From: Caulochytrium protostelioides
Taxonomy: Eukaryota > Chytridiomycota > Caulochytriomycetes > Caulochytriales > Caulochytriaceae
Direction of reading: 5' to 3'
Length of the DNA stretch: 64,000 nucleotides
NCBI GenBank assembly: GCA_003615045.1
Contig: ML014142.1
Coordinates: 62,001 to 126,000 of the forward strand
Shown here: positions 29,355 to 39,793 of the stretch, piece after piece
Position numbering within the stretch: the stretch's first letter is position 1
Layout of the letters: each line of letters begins with the position of its first letter
Notes under the pieces: model-generated
What the model was told of the DNA's origin: nothing
The model's input: only the letters and a program-made list of their open reading frames with translations
Database searches by the model: none
Made by a program: the position numbers and the translations under genes

Positions 29355-32300
29355 ATGACGGGCCACGCCGGGCCGGGCTCGCCGTTCGTGCAGCTCGCGC
29401 GCGACCCGGCGCTGCACCACCTCGCGGCGCGCTTCCCGACGATCTGGGAGTCCGTCGTGCAGAACCACTGGTGGATCGTGCTCCCGGAGTCCCTACCCGT
29501 GACGCGATGGACCGAGGAGACGTTGCTGCGCCACGCGCTGCGACCGCTCGAAGCGCTGCCGCCGGGCGAGGCCGCCACGGAGGCCGAGGACAGCGACCCC
29601 GACGAGCGTGACGGAGCAATCGATCGCTCCGGCGACGTCAGTTCATCCACGGATCGCGGTCTCCTCGGGCGGATGCGCGCAAACCCGCGGTATCTGCGCG
29701 ACCGCCGACGCCGCACCCGGGCCCAGGCGCGGTCCCAGCTGATCCTGACGACCTTGCACCACGCGCAGGTCATCCTGCACGGCACAACGCTGACGCCGTC
29801 GTACGGGTTCTCGACCCGTGGCGCCGCCGCGACACCCGCAGGATGCCAGATCGTCCGCGACAGTCTCTACCGCGACCGCCGCGCGCGCACCTGCGTCGTG
29901 CTCCTCACCGACGTGCCGCTGCCGCCGCTGCTGCCGGCGACGCTCGCCGCCCACGACGCCCTCAAGGGTATGCCGTGGCTCTTGCATCCGCCGGCGGCGG
30001 CCGGCGATGCCTCCGGCGCGTCGGCCGCTGCCACGCCCCTGGCCACGCCCCTCGCCACCGCGACGCCGTCAGCCGCCGTCTCCGCCGCCGCGTCGACGGC
30101 CGCGTCCTCAGCCGCGTCGACGGCGCCGCCAACCCCGACGGGCTCGCCGCCTCCCGCCACGCGCGCGGCACCGTCCAGCGACGGCCTGCCGCGCCGGCGG
30201 CCACGGACACGGACCCGCTCGCAGGCCCCCTCGCCGGCCGGTTCGCCGACGAACTCGCCGACGCGACGCGAGCCCACGCGCCGGACCGAGCCGGAGCCGG
30301 AGCCGACGCCCGCGGCAGCCAGGGTGGACGAGCCGGCGGCGGCGGCGGCGTCCGAGGCGCCTCCGAGCGGGCCGCTGGCACCAACGCTCGGCGGCGTGCT
30401 CGACCCGCCCGAGCCGGACGCGCCGGTGCTAACGCCCCCGTATATCGAGATCACGCTCTTGATCGGGCACCGCCCCAAAGGCGCGCTGTCGCTGCAGCGG
30501 CTCGAAGAAACCGTCGCGGCGTTCAACGACGAGGCCGGCCAGGTGCTGTCGGATGCGTCCACGGCGACCAAGCACCTGGACCACGAGATTTTGCTGAGCT
30601 GGATCCAGGAGCGGTATGTCGAGCTCGTGTGGACGTGCTACGAGATTGTCGAGACGACGATGGACCTCGAGCCCGTGTTTGCCGAAGAACACCTCAGCTC
30701 GGACGATGTGGTGGACTCCATCCAGGCCTGGATCGGCGAGCGCATCGCCGACGCGCTCCGTGACCGGATCCGCGTAATCCATGCGGAGGACGATGCCAAG
30801 GTCGGCGCACACTGCCGCAACCTCGTCGACCTGGATTTCCTCCAGATCGGCGTCTCGGCGCAGCATGCGCGCCAGCTGCACCGCGCCTGTCGGCTCTTCC
30901 GCCAGCTCCCGCAGCTGCGCCGCCCCCTCGACAAGGCCACGTGTCTGATTGAGACGTACCGCACGTTGTCGGCGGCGCCGGGCGATCCCCAGCGCTCGGC
31001 GACGGCCGCCGCCGCTGCCGCGGCGCTCGGCGCCCAGCCGGCGTCTGCCCACGTGGCGCCCGCCCACGCGGCGCTCGCCGCTGCCTCGCCGCTGCCGGAC
31101 CCGCTGCCGTCGCCGGCCATGCCGCACGACAACGACCCCCTCATGGGCCTCTCGGAGTCGAACCTGCTCGGCGCCGCCTCCATGCCCTTCGTCCAGAGCC
31201 CCGCGGGCTCCATCTCCTCCACCTCGTCGCCCTCGCTCCGCCCGGCGAGCGGCCGCCGCCCGAGCGGGTCGGGGCCCTCGTATGCGCGCCGCATGAGCAC
31301 GACCAACTGGAAGATGCATGGCACGCCGTCGCTCTTGCCGCAGCCTGCGCTGCCCTCGACCTCCGAAGTCGTATCGCCAGCCAAGAACGCCGCCGCCGCC
31401 GCCGCCGCTGCTGCTGCCGCTGCTGCCACGGCGACCACCGGGACCACGATCGCCATCCCGACGCCGACGATTGCGCCCCTGCCGTCGCATGCGGGGTCCG
31501 GGTCGTCCGCGGGCGTTGCCGGCGGTGCCGGCGGGCTGCGCCGTGTCGCAACGGTCGCGCACGCCGCGATGCCGCCGATCCGTCGTCTGAACTCGCGCGC
31601 GAGCCACACCGCGAGTCCCGTCATGGCCGCCATCACGATGGCCGCCGGATACAGCTCGCCCGCGACGGCGGCGACGCCCGTCAATGCGGACGACCTCATC
31701 GCGCTGACGATCCTGCTTATCGTGCGCAGCGGCGTGGCGTCGCTCGTCTCCGAGATCGCGGCCCTGCGCGCCTTCGCGCTGCCGGAGCAGGTCGACTCAG
31801 GCGAGCTCGCCTACGGGCTGCTCTCGATCGACGCCGCCACGCAGTACATGGATGCGCACGCCGACTACCTGCGGACGCTCGCGGGGGCCAACACGCGGCT
31901 CTACGAGGCCGTGCGGGCGGGCGACCCGACGCGGTTCGGCGCCGTATGGCGTGACGCCCGCCAGCGCGCCCTCGAGGCCAACCGCACCGAGGACCGCGCC
32001 ACCGGCACGACGGGCGCCGCGACCGCCGCCGCCGCGGTCCTCGCCGCCAATCCGGACGAGACCGTGAAAGACGTGGCCAACTGGCCGCAGGCGGCCAACG
32101 GCCAGAGCTTGTTCCTACTGGCCGTCGCCGCGGGCCAAACCAAGATGGCCGCGTGGCTGCTGTACCAGTCGCCGCCGTGCCTGCGCCACACGGACCTGGT
32201 CGGCCGCGACGCACTGCATACGGCGATCGTGCACGGGCACCTCTCGACGTGGGAGACGATCCGGCGGCTGTCGGACACGAGCTCCAAGCACGTGCGCCGC

Positions 32301-34739
32301 ATGAGCCGGCGCCACCGCGACGCGTGGGGCAACACGCCGGTGCTGAACGCGGTTCAGTATGGCCGCCTCGCCTTCTTCGAGCTGTGCCTCGTCGATGACG
32401 CCCCTGCGCTACTCGTGGCCAACGACGCCCAGCAGAACGCGCTGCATCTGGTGCGCGACGTCGCGGTGTGGCGCTCGGTCTGCCGGCGGCTCGCCGCGAT
32501 GGGGCCCGAGGTGGCGTCGCGGCTGCGCGAGCACCGCGATGTCCACGGCAATACGCCGCTGTTACACCACGCCACCTACAGCGCCGCCGACCTCGTCGAC
32601 GCCGTGATCGCGAGCGGCACGCCCTTTGAGACCGCTGCCGTGGTGGATCCCGAAATCGAGAGCAAGACGGATGCGGCATGCTGGGACTGGGACTGGGACG
32701 CGACCGATACGGCCGGCCGGACGGCGCTGCATCTGTGTGCATTCCGCGGCCTCCACCGCGCCGTGGCGGGCGTCATGGCCCGCGCGCCCCATCTCGTGAC
32801 CCGCGTCACCCTCCGCGAGAACACGGCGCTGCATCTGGCGGCCGCCGCTGCGCCCGTCGCCGCCCCTGCTGCTGCTGATGCGGATCCGGCGCGCGGTGGT
32901 GCGGATGCGTCCGCTTCCGCCCGCCACGACGTTTCGGACGCTGCCGGTCTGGCCGTGGACGGCGCGGAGGGTGACCGCGACCCGTACCTGGCGACGGTGA
33001 TGGCGCTGCTGCGGGGCGGCGCGGACCCGACGCGGCGCAACGCGCTCGGCAAGACGCCGCCGGACGTGGCGCGGCCCGCGGCGGTGCGCTCGGTGCTCGA
33101 CCACGCGACGTTCTGGACGCTCCACCAGTCGTCGCTCGAGCAGATCCAGGACGCGCCTGCCCTGGCCTTCGAGGCGGCGCCGCTGCTCCGCGTCGCGAGC
33201 GTGATGCGCAGCACGCTCGTGGACGCGCGCACCTACTTTGTCATCAAAGCCGCCGTCTTTCGCGCGCTTGCCGGCGCTGACGACATGGCCGACGCGGCGG
33301 CCGGCGGCCGGCGCCCCCCCGCGGCGCCGGACGCGTGGCAGGACGCGCTGCCGACCGGATCGCTGCGGGAATCGCACGGCGACTCAAGTGGCGCCGCCAA
33401 CGACGGCGTGGCGATCAGCGTCGTCGATGTCACCCGGACGCTGGCCGACTTCACCTTCTTGGACGAGATGCTCACGTGGCGGTATCCCTACCGATGTGTG
33501 CCGCAGGCCGGGGCCCTCGCGCAGGCCAACGTGCTCGCAGACGGCCTCAGCGCCGCGGCCGGCCACCACGTGTTCCTGCGTCTGCGCCGCCGCATCGTCC
33601 GCCGCCTGAACGCGTATCTGGACTGCCTGCTCAGCCACGTGATGTACGCGGCCGACAGCCGCGTCGCGGCGTTCCTGGACCCGCAGCCGCTGGATCACGA
33701 CGTTGTGCGCGCCATGACGGAGCGGGACGTCTCTATCGCGGAGCAGGCCGACTGGGGCGCCGCGCCGTACACGGACGCCCAGCTTGCGCCGGAGGGCCCG
33801 CTCGCGGCGCAGATGGCCACCGCCGACGGCACCCTCGACGCGCTGCAGAACGCGCTGAAGCTCATGGCCGTCGCGTCGCGCCGTTGGGGCCAGGCCCAGC
33901 AGGGCGGCGCGCTCGCCTTGATTCGGGCCGGCTACCACATGACGCGGCCCACCTCGCGTCTCCTCTGCATGGCGCCACCGCCGGCGCTCGCGATGCCGCC
34001 GCCGGCGCTCGCAATACCGCCACTCGGCCATGCGTTCCGCGCGCTCGTGCGCACCGAGAACCGCTGCGCCATCGCGGCGATCTGGGATCTCGGCGACGCC
34101 CTGCTTGAGCGCGTGCAGTTCGTCCGCGGCGTCGCACCGCTCTCCCCGCGGTGGGCGGCGCTGCTGGCGTCGTACCAGGCGCGGCGGTCACAGCACCAGA
34201 GCCTCGCCGACGAGGTCAAGCGCGTGGAGCAGGAAGTCAAGCGGCAGGCGCCGATCGCGGGCGCGGCGGCGGCGGCGGTGGCGGCGGCGACGCCGGCGGA
34301 GGGTCAGGCGGCCGTGCCGGTGGCGCCGTCGGCAGCGGCGCTGCAGGCGCTGCAGCGCAGCACGCCCGGCACGCCGGTGTCGGACGCAGGCGTCACCGTC
34401 GACCGGTTCTCCGAGCTCTACTTTACGTACTTGACGAGCACGCAGGCGCTCCAGCAGCAAGCGAGCCGCCTCGCCATCTCGGGCGAGCGGCTGCAGAGCC
34501 AGATCGCGGGGTTCTTTGAGGTAAGCGATCGGACTTGATTGGTGCTTCACCTGTGCTTCATGGGCCTTCTGCTGTGGCTTGGTACTCACGCACCTCACTC
34601 ACCTGGTTTCTTCTCCGCTTGACGATGGCAGTATATGGCCTCCGACATGTCGAAGCTACTGCTCGAGTATGTCGAAAAACAGGCTGAGCTGGCTCAGGAG
34701 CGGCATGCCGCGCTGGCCGAATGCATGGCGCTCCTCTAA
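29355..34739 (+). CDS. VPS9-ankyrin-PX-BAR protein (Vrl1/VARP-like Rab GEF)
   Basis: Exons 29355-34520 and 34632-34739; the intron has donor GTAAGC and acceptor GGCAG and lies between codons. 1757 residues. The N-terminal DPALHHLAARFPTIWESVVQNHWWIVLPESL block resembles the start of Vrl1/VARP proteins. The VPS9 domain is split: its first part is at about 420-540 and its core VNADDLIALTILLIVRSGVASLVSEIAAL with GELAYGLLSIDAATQYM at about 775-830, with a Pro/Ala/Ser insert between. Ankyrin repeats follow at about 914-1240 (GRDALHTAIVHGH, GNTPVLNAVQYGR, GRTALHLCAFRG). A PX-like segment (VTRTLADFTFLDEMLTWRYPYRCVPQ, HVFLRLRRRIVRRLNAYL) is at about 1355-1430, then BAR-like helices whose last helix is the second exon (YMASDMSKLLLEYVEKQAEL). 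Vrl1 is the GEF partner in the yeast VINE sorting-nexin complex, so this should activate Rab5/Ypt51-type GTPases on endosomes. Confidence 0.8.
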
Positions 34740-35443
34740 GCCGCGATCATACTGGGTATCAGCGATGTGATTGTCACGTCGTCGGATGGATCGCGCGCTT
34801 ACGCGATGGCGGTGGCGATGGCGGTGACGGTCGTTACCACCGTTGCGAGAGATGATCCTCACGCGTGGCGCAGTCGGCCACTGGGAGAAGGGCGGAGACG
34901 CGGTTGTCTCGACTTCCGGCGGCGGCCCCAGCGCCGTAACACCCTCGCCACCCGCCTCGCTTCGAACCACGCGCCTGCTCCCGCCCGATTCAGCCCGATG
35001 CAGCTGGAAAGGACGTGCGGTGGCCGATGACCGGTGACACCTTCATCTCCATATGGGTGTGTGTGTATTTCGATGAATGTGAATGCTCATAATGCCATAC
35101 TCAGAGCAGGTCGCTGCCTGTTGGTATAATTTTTCTTTCTGACCGTGCGCCGCTCGCTTCACCGCCCTCGCCCGCGGCACCGGCCTTGCTTGTCGCCTCC
35201 GCCCTCTTGAGCCCGTCGACCCCCGCGACGCGTGCTCGATCTCCGCCCGGCATTCCTTTTCTGTGGCGCGCGGCCTCACGATTCGCATCGAGACGCGTCC
35301 ACAGCACCCACGTTCTGTCGAGAATTCCTGAGGATTGCTGAGGTTCCTGGAGCACGTCAGGCACGTGACGCCCACGTGTGTTCACCTCCCCACGACCCCC
35401 CGCGCGTGGCGCAGCGATCGCCCACGCGCGTCGTTCTCGCGTC
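34740..35443. other. Intergenic: Ctr9 promoter region
   Basis: About 700 bases with no gene. GTGGCGCAG elements occur at 34865-34873 and at 35406-35414, the latter only 30 bases before the Ctr9 ATG. A TATAAT-like T-rich patch is at 35125-35140. The first element also fits a tRNA A-box by chance, but no matching B-box or cloverleaf follows. Confidence 0.5.
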
Positions 35444-38400
35444 ATGGTCTCGCCTGTGCTGGCGGCGGAGGCCGCCGCCGTGCCGGCCGCCGCGGCGCAG
35501 CAGCAGACGATCGAAATCCCGCTGGCGGACGCGCACGTGCTCGAGCTCTCGCTGAGCGAGCTGCCGGGCAACGAAGCCAACCTGCTCAACATCCTGCTGG
35601 ACAACAAGGTCCCGATGACCATCTACCTGCAGTTCGCGTACAACTACTACGACATGGGCCTGGTCCCGCAGGCGGAGCAGTTCCTCGTCCTGGCGCTGGA
35701 GCGCAGCCGCAACGCGGTCGCCGACGCCACCGAGGAGGAGACCGTGCTGCTGCTGCAGACGCTTGCGCACCTCTATTTGGAGTGTGCCCGGCGATATGCG
35801 ACGCTGGCGCGGACCCTGCCCGTCGCGGAGCTGGGCCCGCACTGGCAGAGCCGCGAGCAGCTCCTCGTGCGGGCCGCGGCGCTCGTCAAGGAGATTGAGC
35901 AGGACCAGGCGCACCACGGCAGCGGCAAGCCGACCGCATCGACGCATGTCGCGAAGGGCACCGGCATGATGGCGCTTGGTGACGACCGGAGTGCCGAGGC
36001 CCAGTTCGTGCAGGCGCTCACGCTCGATCCGGACCACCCAGCCGCGCTGCTCGGCCGCGCGACGATCAACGCGCGCAAGGGCGAGTGGGGCGTCGCGCTC
36101 TCGCACTACCAGGCCGTGTTCCGCGCCGCGCCAGCCATGACGCCCTCACCGCGGTTGCCGATCGCGATCTGTCTCTACAACCTTGGCGTCGTTGTCCGCG
36201 CGCAGCAGGTGGTCGAGCGGGTGCTCGAGCTCGAGCCGCACAACGTGACCGCCCACGCGCTGTACTGCCTGATGGCGCACAACCTGCTGGCGCGCGCGTC
36301 GCAGGTGAAGCAGCCGCAGCTGACGGCCGAGCCCGCCGCGAAGCGCAGCCCCGTGCTGGCCGAGCTGGACAACGTCGTGGAAGCGATGAGCGACACGGAT
36401 CTGACGAACCTCGCCGACCGGTATGCCCAGCACCTGAAGGCCGCCAGCCAGTCGCCCGAGAACCCGCTCGTGTCGCTGCTGCTCGCGGAGCGGTTCTTTA
36501 AGATGTCCAAGTTCCCGACCGTGCAGCTCCTGACGGAAAATATGCTGTGCGCGACACAGCATCCGTACCTCCAGGCGCTCGCGTACTACTACAAGGGCGC
36601 TGTGGCGCACGCCTCCGAGAACCTGCCGCTCGCCCAGCAGTTCATGCAGCAGGCGCTGAAGCTCCAGCCCGACCTCGTCGTGGCGCGCTACGCGCTGGCG
36701 ACGACGCTGATGGTCACGGGCACGATGCAGGACGCGCTGACCATGTTTGAGGAACTGCAGCACAAGCTGCCCGACAACTACCACATCCTGCGCAAGCGCG
36801 TCGCGTGCCTCAACGCGCTCAAGCAGACCCAGCACGCGCGGCCCTTGCTGGAGCACATGCAGAAGCTTCAGCGGATGGCGGCGTCCAAGCAGCCGGTCGC
36901 GGCGGGCGCGCCCGCCGCCACCGCTTCGCCCGCCCCCGCGACCGTGGGCCAGTCCGTCGCAGCCGCGGACATCCCTGACGTGGCGCTCGAGTTGGACCTC
37001 CTGCAGCTCTACCAGGTGTCGCAGGACGTGTCTCAGTGCCTGACCCAAACGGAGAAGGTCTATCAGATCCTCGCGCCGCCGCCGTCGAAACAGCTTTCGT
37101 CATCAGCATCGGCCAACCCGAGCCTGATCTTTATCGAGGCCAACCGCGCGGCGCTGAGCCACGCCACGGGCGATCTGGCGCGCGCGCAGACGCTGTATAC
37201 CTCGTGCTTGCAGCGCTTGGAGGGCGCGACGGACCCCGACGCGATGCACGACCACGACCACGACGCGGTGGGCGAGCACCGCTACCGCGCGCTGGCCATT
37301 ACGACACGGTACAACTACGCGCGGCTGCTCGAGGATTTGGAGCGGCCTGCGGAAGCCGACGAGATCTACCGCCAGTTGCTGGAGACGACGCCTGACTACA
37401 TTGATGCGATCCTGCGCCGCGCGGTGCTTGCCGAGGCGCTTGCGCATCGTCCGTCGGGCCCGGCGACGACGACGAACGGTCACGTGAACGGCACCGGGAC
37501 GTCGGGCAACGGCGCGGCCGTGTCGCCCGACGCGAGTGCCACGGCGCTGCAGCTGTTCAAACGCGCGCTCGAGATCGACCCTAAATACATCGAGACGTGG
37601 CTCTGCCTCGCGCACTGGGCGATGCAGAAGCGCAACTACCGCCTCGTCAAGCGGAGTCTCGAGCGCATCCCTGCCGAAATCGACCGGCATGACACGTTCG
37701 CGCTCGTCCACCTCGGCTTTCTCAACTTCCAGATGGGCCGCATGGAGGCCCGCATGCAGGAGACCCAGAAGGCCGCCCATGGCCGCCCCGAGCAGCCGCT
37801 GGCGCACTACCGCGGCGCGTTCCAGTTCTTTGAGAAAGCGATCCGTCTGCAGGACGCGAATCTGCTCGCAGCCATGGGCATGGCGCTGTGCCTGTCGGAG
37901 CTGGGCGCGCCGAACGACGCGTACACGATCCTGCACAGCCTGATGGGCTCGCTGCCGCGCGCGGTGTGCGCGCCCATGCTGCACGCGACGACGCTCGAGG
38001 CGGCCCCGCCGCACTACCTGGTGACGTACAACACGGCGATTCTGGCGCTGCTGAAGGGCGATGCGCGCGCGGCCATCGCGGCGTGCGAGGCGCTCGCCAA
38101 GTGGATGCCATTCCACGCGCAGGTATGGCAGCTGCTGGCCAAGAGCTACTACACGCTCGCCAAGATGGACAAGCAGCTCGAGGCGATGGACAAGGCCGTG
38201 CGGTACTGCCAGCGCGCCCTGCACTACGCGCCATGGGACAAGAGCCTGTGGTTCGACCTGGCGCTGGTGAAGCAGCAGCGGCTGCATCTGCTGAATGAGC
38301 AGCCGAGCGAGAAGCGCACCTCGCAGCGGATGGCCGCCGCGCTTTGGAGCAACAGCGGCTCGGTGCAGCTCTTCAAGGCGCTGGCGCAGATGATTAAGGG

Positions 38401-39259
38401 TATGAAGCAGCGCGGCGACAAGGACATGCTGACGCTCGGCTTCGACTACGGCCAGGCCATGCAGCGGTCCGAGTATGGCCGTGAGCTCAACCTGGTCGCC
38501 GAAAAGAAGCGCCACCAGAGCGCCGTCCTGGAGGCGCAGCGCCAGGAGCGACTCGAGATGATCCGCCAGCAGCAGCAGGAGAAGGAGCGCGCCGAGCGGG
38601 AAGAGGCCGAGCGCCAGCGCGAGCAGCGCGAGCAGCGCGAGGCCGAGATCCTGCGCCAGCGCCGCGAGATGGAGGAAAAGATGGCCGCGCTAAACGAAGC
38701 GGCGCGGCTGCGCGACCGCGACCGCGACGACGACGGCGACGGCGCGGCTGACGGCGACGCGGCCGACGACGGCAAAAAGAAGCGGTCACGCAAGACCAAA
38801 AAGCAACAGCAGGACGCAATCGTCGCAAGCGATTCGGACTCCGATGCGGCGCCGCGGCAGCGCGCGCGCAAGTCGAAGCACCGGGCGGACTCGGAGGCCG
38901 AGACCGACGGGCACCGCAGCAGCTCCACGAAAGCGAAGCCGAAGCGCCGCCGCATCCGCAAGCGCTCCCGCGATACGGAGTCGGAGACGGAGTCGCCGTC
39001 CGAGCCGGAGGCGGACCTGACGGATTCGGAGGCCGATGTCGTGGCGGCGGAGGCGCCGGAGCCGGCCGCATTGCGCCTGGCGAAGCGCGCGCGCACGACC
39101 GTTGACTCGGACTCCGAGGACGAGGCGGCGGCGGCGACGCCGAACGGCGAGGCCGCGACGGCGCCGACGGCCGCGACGGACGTCGCGCCGGCCGTTGCCG
39201 GCGACACGCGGACGTCTCGCGCGGTGCTGTCCGACGACGAGGACGAGGACAACGCGTAA
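35444..39259 (+). CDS. CTR9: RNA polymerase II-associated Paf1 complex subunit Ctr9
   Basis: 1271 residues from ATG 35444. It opens with IEIPLADAHVLELSLSELPGNEANLLNILLDNKVPMTIYLQFAYNYYDMG, equivalent to the EIDxxELP...W.xxAxEYYKQG start of Ctr9, and continues as a long array of tetratricopeptide repeats (for example ALQLFKRALEIDPKYIETWLCLAHWAM and LAQQFMQQALKLQPDLVVARYALA). After about residue 1020 comes a Gln/Glu/Arg coiled coil (RQERLEMIRQQQQEKERAEREEAERQREQ) and an acidic Ser/Lys/Arg tail, the usual Ctr9 layout. Ctr9 is the scaffold of Paf1C, which supports transcription elongation and H2B ubiquitylation. The frame is open to 35378 but without an upstream ATG. No intron. Head-to-tail with the DHX29 gene. 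Confidence 0.92.
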   Translation: MVSPVLAAEAAAVPAAAAQQQTIEIPLADAHVLELSLSELPGNEANLLNILLDNKVPMTIYLQFAYNYYDMGLVPQAEQFLVLALERSRNAVADATEEETVLLLQTLAHLYLECARRYATLARTLPVAELGPHWQSREQLLVRAAALVKEIEQDQAHHGSGKPTASTHVAKGTGMMALGDDRSAEAQFVQALTLDPDHPAALLGRATINARKGEWGVALSHYQAVFRAAPAMTPSPRLPIAICLYNLGVVVRAQQVVERVLELEPHNVTAHALYCLMAHNLLARASQVKQPQLTAEPAAKRSPVLAELDNVVEAMSDTDLTNLADRYAQHLKAASQSPENPLVSLLLAERFFKMSKFPTVQLLTENMLCATQHPYLQALAYYYKGAVAHASENLPLAQQFMQQALKLQPDLVVARYALATTLMVTGTMQDALTMFEELQHKLPDNYHILRKRVACLNALKQTQHARPLLEHMQKLQRMAASKQPVAAGAPAATASPAPATVGQSVAAADIPDVALELDLLQLYQVSQDVSQCLTQTEKVYQILAPPPSKQLSSSASANPSLIFIEANRAALSHATGDLARAQTLYTSCLQRLEGATDPDAMHDHDHDAVGEHRYRALAITTRYNYARLLEDLERPAEADEIYRQLLETTPDYIDAILRRAVLAEALAHRPSGPATTTNGHVNGTGTSGNGAAVSPDASATALQLFKRALEIDPKYIETWLCLAHWAMQKRNYRLVKRSLERIPAEIDRHDTFALVHLGFLNFQMGRMEARMQETQKAAHGRPEQPLAHYRGAFQFFEKAIRLQDANLLAAMGMALCLSELGAPNDAYTILHSLMGSLPRAVCAPMLHATTLEAAPPHYLVTYNTAILALLKGDARAAIAACEALAKWMPFHAQVWQLLAKSYYTLAKMDKQLEAMDKAVRYCQRALHYAPWDKSLWFDLALVKQQRLHLLNEQPSEKRTSQRMAAALWSNSGSVQLFKALAQMIKGMKQRGDKDMLTLGFDYGQAMQRSEYGRELNLVAEKKRHQSAVLEAQRQERLEMIRQQQQEKERAEREEAERQREQREQREAEILRQRREMEEKMAALNEAARLRDRDRDDDGDGAADGDAADDGKKKRSRKTKKQQQDAIVASDSDSDAAPRQRARKSKHRADSEAETDGHRSSSTKAKPKRRRIRKRSRDTESETESPSEPEADLTDSEADVVAAEAPEPAALRLAKRARTTVDSDSEDEAAAATPNGEAATAPTAATDVAPAVAGDTRTSRAVLSDDEDEDNA

Positions 39260-39793
39260 ATCGTTCAATTGGTTGATGCCAATTCATGTATCCAGCCGGC
39301 GATGGCGATGCCGTGATGATCGGCAGAGAACGGAGGTGGCGCATGGTGGGAGGGCATGGCGGGGCGGGGTCGCGGGGTGCATTGCCGGCGGGCCAAGCGT
39401 GGCGAGCGGGGTTCAGCGTTGGAGAGGAGAGGCACGCTTTAGGCTTGCTTGCACCCCTTGCGGCGCTGGTGGGATGGCTTGGACGCGGCGGCCCTCGCGT
39501 CCGAGGCAGACATATCCGTCTCTCCGAGCCGACGACGACGACGACGACGACGACGTCCGGCAGGACCGATGCATGGCCGGGGGGAAGTGAAGGATCCCGG
39601 CGCTACATCGGTCGCCGCGGCAGCCCGATCACCGGTCCCGGCCACGTGCATGTTACCGCATCGCTCTGCGGTATCTCCGACACGGCGGCTCGTTTCCTCG
39701 ACGGCATCACCATCACCCATCGCCCATCAACCGTCGTCCTCACCCTATCGCCGTACCCGCCGCCACCGCCGCCGGTGTGATCGAGCCGAGGGC
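39260..39793. other. Intergenic between Ctr9 and DHX29 genes
   Basis: 534 bases with no supported gene. It contains a run of about eight GAC units (39531-39555). The DHX29 frame is open through this region back to 39449, but it includes the GAC run (as Arg codons) and has no ATG in good context before 39794. Confidence 0.5.

Noticed and set aside
34865-34880. tRNA A-box-like TGGCGCAGTCGG
   Set aside because: No B-box at a suitable distance and no cloverleaf; the same 9-mer recurs in promoters without tRNA structure.
39449-39793. N-terminal extension of DHX29
   Set aside because: It would translate the intergenic GAC run and a Ser/Arg-rich leader; the ATG at 39794 begins a Lys-rich N-terminus like the family.
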